Origin: Methylobacter sp.
Lineage (GTDB): Bacteria > Pseudomonadota > Gammaproteobacteria > Methylococcales > Methylomonadaceae
Length of the DNA: 9,226 nt
Direction of reading: 5' to 3'
Assembly (NCBI GenBank): GCA_003158415.1
Contig: PMJA01000038.1
Location: 2,555-11,780, forward strand
Part shown: positions 6,418 to 9,226 of the stretch, piece by piece
Numbering within the stretch: the stretch's first letter is position 1
How the letters are laid out: each line of letters starts with the position of its first letter
Notes under the pieces: generated by a model
Told to the model about the DNA's origin: nothing
The model's input: the letters and a program-made list of their open reading frames with translations, nothing else
Databases searched by the model: none
Position numbers and translations under genes: made by a program

Positions 6418-6611
6418 TCCTAGTCGATATAATTCTATCGGTTTTATAAAAAATAGTTGCATAGAAAATACGTTACCGTCACTGCGCATGCCCTCAAACC
6501 TTAAACATCGACTCCGAAACGGATATGGCTTAAGTTAAATCAACTTTGCCTTTATATGCGGGTTGATTAACGAACAATCCCGCGCTTTTGATGAAGATTT
6601 ACATTTAGAGT

Positions 6612-6640
6612 TTGACGCATTTATTGTTTCCCTATATTAT
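6612..6640 (+). promoter_or_regulatory. Strong sigma-70-like promoter of the yceD-rpmF operon
   Basis: TTGACG (6612-6617) and TATTAT (6635-6640) each match consensus at 5 of 6 positions with an exact 17-bp spacer. Transcription should begin around 6646-6648, only two to four bases before the yceD ATG at 6650. This is the best promoter in the window. The rest of the divergent region (6372-6611) is AT-rich with only short inverted repeats and no gene I can support. Confidence 0.65.
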
Positions 6641-6649
6641 TGCAAAGTT

Positions 6650-7174
6650 ATGTTAGATCGATTACCCGAATATATAGACCCTCTGCAATTGGCCGATAAG
6701 CGCGGCGCATTGAAAGGTCAAATACCCTTAAAGAGTCTGGATCGTTTGGCGGAAATACTCGCTGACGACACGGGTACAGTTGCCGTCGAGCTTTTTTTCG
6801 GACGGGAAGGAAGGCTGGCCAAAATTGATGGGCATATAGAAACTGTTTTGGAGCTTAAATGCCAGAATTGTTTGGGAGCCGTTAAATGGCCCCTACATTG
6901 CGATATCAAGTTGGGCATTGTTACTTCCATAGACCAAGCCGACAGATTGCCGGAAGATTTTGAGCCTTTGCTGGTTGATGAAGGAAAAATTCTTCTTAAA
7001 AGCATTATTGAAGACGAGATATTGCTTGTTTTACCGGCATTTCCGAAGCATCCGCATAGCTGTATTGCCCCAAACACCAACAACAACGTAGATTTATTAG
7101 CGCATGACGAACCGTCATCCCCTGAAAACCCTTTTTCCATTTTAGCCAAACTTAAACACACTGGAGATTTATAA
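6650..7174 (+). CDS. yceD: YceD/DUF177 family protein, upstream partner of ribosomal protein L32
   Basis: From the ATG at 6650 the product is 174 residues, against 173 for E. coli YceD. An in-frame TTG at 6563 would add 29 residues, but that extension runs through the promoter, and the conserved family N-terminus ([12 protein letters not shown], 4-15) begins right after 6650. Visible family features are the IPL-SLDRLAE segment (about 25-35), a Cys pair in LKCQNCLG (C71, C74), the acidic [22 protein letters not shown] block (about 105-126) and the C-terminal [10 protein letters not shown]. YceD is a conserved protein always linked to rpmF; in plants and bacteria its relatives are implicated in 23S rRNA processing or maturation. 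The stop codon overlaps the rpmF start by one base (TAATG). No good Shine-Dalgarno precedes it. Confidence 0.9.
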   Translation: MLDRLPEYIDPLQLADKRGALKGQIPLKSLDRLAEILADDTGTVAVELFFGREGRLAKIDGHIETVLELKCQNCLGAVKWPLHCDIKLGIVTSIDQADRLPEDFEPLLVDEGKILLKSIIEDEILLVLPAFPKHPHSCIAPNTNNNVDLLAHDEPSSPENPFSILAKLKHTGDL

Positions 7175-7362
7175 TGGCCGTACAAAAAAGTAAAGTGTCG
7201 CGTTCAAGACGCGGTCAACGTCGCTCACATGATGCCTTAACAAGCAAAGCATTGTCTCAAGACCCTATCACAGGTGAAACACACTTGCGTCACCATGTTA
7301 CTCCGGATGGTTTTTTTAAAGGTCGTCAAATAGTCGCCGCCGGCGTCAGTGACGAAGATTAA
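7174..7362 (+). CDS. rpmF: 50S ribosomal protein L32
   Basis: A 62-residue basic protein with the standard L32 pattern: [20 protein letters not shown] at the start, then [17 protein letters not shown] (about 35-51). It belongs to the zinc-free form, since it has no cysteines. It is about five residues longer than E. coli L32 (57 aa), with an acidic tail ending SDED. GGAG at 7162-7165 is a good ribosome site, and the start overlaps the yceD stop by one base, so the pair is translationally coupled. Confidence 0.97.
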   Translation: MAVQKSKVSRSRRGQRRSHDALTSKALSQDPITGETHLRHHVTPDGFFKGRQIVAAGVSDED

Positions 7363-7391
7363 ACATATTTCCGCATCTGGAATGATGCCGT

Positions 7392-7420
7392 GCCGAACCG
7401 GATCTGGTTCGGCTTCTCTC
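7392..7420 (+). terminator. Stem-loop between rpmF and plsX, possible partial terminator
   Basis: Perfect 8-bp arms GCCGAACC (7392-7399) and GGTTCGGC (7406-7413) with a 6-base loop are followed by TTCTCTC. The stem is strong but the T-run is weak, so leaky termination or RNA processing is more likely than a full stop. It sits 29 bases after the rpmF stop and could lower plsX-fabH expression relative to the ribosomal protein. Confidence 0.5.
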
Positions 7421-7445
7421 AATAACTGCGGAGTTGTTCGTCAGC

Positions 7446-8474
7446 GTGAGTTTAACCATTTCAATTGATGCAATGGGCGGTGATCATGGCCCTAAAGTCA
7501 CTATTCCAGCATCATTGGATTGCTTAAAAAACAATCCAGACTTAAAGCTGATTTTAGTGGGTGACGAAACTGTTATTAAACAGCTATTACCGCAGGAATT
7601 AGCTGATTATCAAGATAGGCTCGCTATTCATCACGCATCGCAGTGTGTCAGCATGGATGAGTCTCCGGCTAAGGCGCTGAAAAACAAAAAAGATTCATCC
7701 ATGCGGGTTGCCATCAATCTGGTTCGCGATGGACATGCGGACGCCTGCGTAAGCGCCGGCAATACTGGCGCATTGATGGCGACAGCCCGCTTTGTTTTGA
7801 AAATGATTCCGGGAATTGATCGTCCAGCCATTATTTCAACGCTGCCTTCCATTTACGGACATACCCATGTGCTTGACTTAGGGGCGAATGTAGATTGCAC
7901 GGCTGAACACCTGTTCCAATTTGCCATCATGGGCAATGAATTGGTTAAAGCAGTTGATGGCATTGACAACCCCAAAGTAGGCTTGTTAAATATTGGCGAA
8001 GAAGATATGAAAGGTAATGAGCAGGTTAAAGCAGCCGCAAAATTACTGGAAATTTCGTCGTTAAATTATATTGGCTATGTAGAAGGCAACTCTTTAAATG
8101 CCGGACATGTCAAAGTTGATTTGATTGTTACTGATGGCTTTGTCGGTAACGTTGCGCTTAAGTCTATTGAAGGCGCCGCCAAAATGATAGGTACAGCCTT
8201 AAAAGAAGCTTTTGGCAAAAACAGCTTAACCAAGTTAGTGGGATTAATTGCCTATCCGGTGCTCAAGTCGTTTAAGCAGCGCATAGATCCCCGCCTGTAC
8301 AATGGCGCAAGTTTTTTAGGACTACGCGGGCTGGTCATTAAAAGCCATGGCGGGGCGGATGTGCTTGCTTTTAAAACAGCTATTGAGCTTGCCGCTTGTG
8401 AAGTGGAAAAAGACGTCATTAAAAAGATTAGCGAACAGGTAGAAAAAATCCTGGCTTTGAGAGAAAGTGCATGA
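7446..8474 (+). CDS. plsX: Phosphate acyltransferase PlsX
   Basis: A 342-residue cytosolic, membrane-associated enzyme that makes acyl-phosphate from acyl-ACP for PlsY in phospholipid synthesis. Family motifs: [10 protein letters not shown] (7-16), [10 protein letters not shown] (103-112), LNIGEED followed by KGNE (about 181-192), VTDGFVGNV (228-236) and [14 protein letters not shown] near the C-terminus. I place the start at GTG 7446 ([11 protein letters not shown]). An in-frame TTG at 7434 directly abuts the GGAG ribosome site (7430-7433) and cannot use it. GGAG lies 12 bases before the GTG, a little far but usable. The stop overlaps the fabH start (ATGA), so the two are coupled. Confidence 0.95.
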   Translation: MSLTISIDAMGGDHGPKVTIPASLDCLKNNPDLKLILVGDETVIKQLLPQELADYQDRLAIHHASQCVSMDESPAKALKNKKDSSMRVAINLVRDGHADACVSAGNTGALMATARFVLKMIPGIDRPAIISTLPSIYGHTHVLDLGANVDCTAEHLFQFAIMGNELVKAVDGIDNPKVGLLNIGEEDMKGNEQVKAAAKLLEISSLNYIGYVEGNSLNAGHVKVDLIVTDGFVGNVALKSIEGAAKMIGTALKEAFGKNSLTKLVGLIAYPVLKSFKQRIDPRLYNGASFLGLRGLVIKSHGGADVLAFKTAIELAACEVEKDVIKKISEQVEKILALRESA

Positions 8475-9226
8475 CTCATTATTCGAGAGTAATTGGTACC
8501 GGCGCTTATCTACCCGAAGAAGTCCGCACTAACGAACAGATCTCACAGACTGTTGATACATCGGACAGCTGGATTTATGAACGAACCGGAATTAAAAGCC
8601 GACGCATTGCGGGGCCTAATGAGTCGGCTGCCAGCATGGCTGAAATTGCTGCGCGGCAAGCCATAGAGGCCGCCGCTTGTGACCCTGAAACCATAGATTT
8701 AATTATTGTTGCGACAGGTACGCCTGATCGCGTTTATCCAAGTACGGGCTGCTTATTGCAACAACGCTTAGGCATTAAAAACTGCGTGGCTTTTGACGTG
8801 CAGGCCGCTTGTTCCGGCTCGATTTTCGCTTTGAGTATTGCCGATCAATATATAAAGACAGGCGCCGCCAAGACCGTGCTTGTTGTCGGCGCTGAAATTT
8901 GTTCACGCATACTCGACTGGACTGATAGAGGCACCTGCATTTTGTTTGGCGATGGCGCCGGCGCCATATTGCTGACCACTTCAGACGAAACGGGCATTTT
9001 ATCCACCCATATTCATTCCGACGGTGAATATGAAGACCTGCTGTATTGCCCAAATCCTCAAGTTGCTACCGAGGCCAATAAGCACGAAGCCGGCTACATC
9101 AGCATGCGTGGCAACGAAGTGTTTAAAGTAGCTGTTAACACATTAGGCCGGATTGTCGATGAAACGCTGGAAGCCAATCACATGGATAAGTCCGATATAG
9201 ACTGGCTGGTTCCTCATCAGGCAAAT
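8471..9226 (+). CDS. fabH: 3-oxoacyl-ACP synthase III (KAS III), 3' end outside window
   Basis: 252 residues are present of about 317 usual, still open at the window edge. The enzyme condenses acetyl-CoA with malonyl-ACP to start fatty-acid synthesis. Visible motifs are the N-terminal GTGAYLPE (9-16), [12 protein letters not shown] (34-45), the catalytic Cys in QAACSGS (C114), the [18 protein letters not shown] stretch (148-165) and the active-site His in VPHQAN (H249) at the very end. The third catalytic residue, Asn, lies beyond the edge. The ATG overlaps the plsX stop by four bases (ATGA), giving translational coupling. More fatty-acid genes (fabD, fabG, acpP) commonly follow in this order, but that is not visible here. 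Confidence 0.95.
   Translation, partial: MTHYSRVIGTGAYLPEEVRTNEQISQTVDTSDSWIYERTGIKSRRIAGPNESAASMAEIAARQAIEAAACDPETIDLIIVATGTPDRVYPSTGCLLQQRLGIKNCVAFDVQAACSGSIFALSIADQYIKTGAAKTVLVVGAEICSRILDWTDRGTCILFGDGAGAILLTTSDETGILSTHIHSDGEYEDLLYCPNPQVATEANKHEAGYISMRGNEVFKVAVNTLGRIVDETLEANHMDKSDIDWLVPHQAN

Noticed and set aside
6563..6649. N-terminal extension of YceD from a TTG start
   Set aside because: It runs through a near-consensus promoter, exceeds the family length and lacks a ribosome site. ATG 6650 fits the family N-terminus.
6718..7185. A 155-codon minus-strand frame opposite yceD
   Set aside because: YceD has the expected length, motifs and position before rpmF, so the antisense frame is incidental.
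7434..7445. TTG start for plsX
   Set aside because: It directly abuts the GGAG ribosome site with no spacing. GTG 7446 gives the usual PlsX N-terminus.

Overview
The window looks like a chromosomal segment of a free-living gammaproteobacterium of moderate GC content. The right end carries the order yceD-rpmF-plsX-fabH, which is typical of Gammaproteobacteria. The left end carries an exosortase/PEP-CTERM surface-protein module, found in environmental, exopolysaccharide-making bacteria. A methanotroph of the order Methylococcales would fit, but that is an inference; no methane-oxidation gene is present. I saw no tRNA, rRNA, CRISPR array or insertion sequence.

Left block, all on the minus strand (1-4118). 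Transcription runs from an asparagine-synthase-like protein (2292-4118), through a PrsR-type sigma-54 response regulator (831-2186, TTG start), into an exosortase (838 down to the window edge). The exosortase is missing from simple ORF calls because its 3' end lies outside the window. Its start overlaps the prsR stop by 8 nt, and the catalytic Cys, Arg and His are all visible. The asparagine-synthase-like protein has an intact ATP-binding synthetase domain, but its glutaminase domain has no N-terminal Cys nucleophile.

Middle block (4119-6371). A short divergent region separates the left block from a plus-strand nucleotidyltransferase of the MntA antitoxin type (4246-4665). Its expected partner, the HEPN toxin gene hepT, is reduced to its first 6 to 8 codons, which still overlap the mntA end. 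Converging on it from the minus strand is a two-gene operon: a 2-hydroxy-3-oxopropionate reductase family dehydrogenase (5487-6371) and a hydroxypyruvate isomerase family protein (4730-5494), overlapping by 8 nt. Together they could convert hydroxypyruvate through tartronate semialdehyde to D-glycerate.

Right block, all on the plus strand (6372-9226). After a divergent intergenic region come yceD (best start 6650), rpmF (ribosomal protein L32), plsX and a fabH cut by the window edge. A very good sigma-70 promoter lies so close to the yceD start that the mRNA would be almost leaderless. A stem-loop between rpmF and plsX may separate ribosomal-protein from lipid-gene expression. PlsX and FabH feed phospholipid and fatty-acid synthesis.

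The two observations most worth following are the glutaminase-dead asparagine-synthase homologue next to prsR and the exosortase, and the orphan mntA with a residual hepT start. Neither amounts to a clearly new system on sequence alone.
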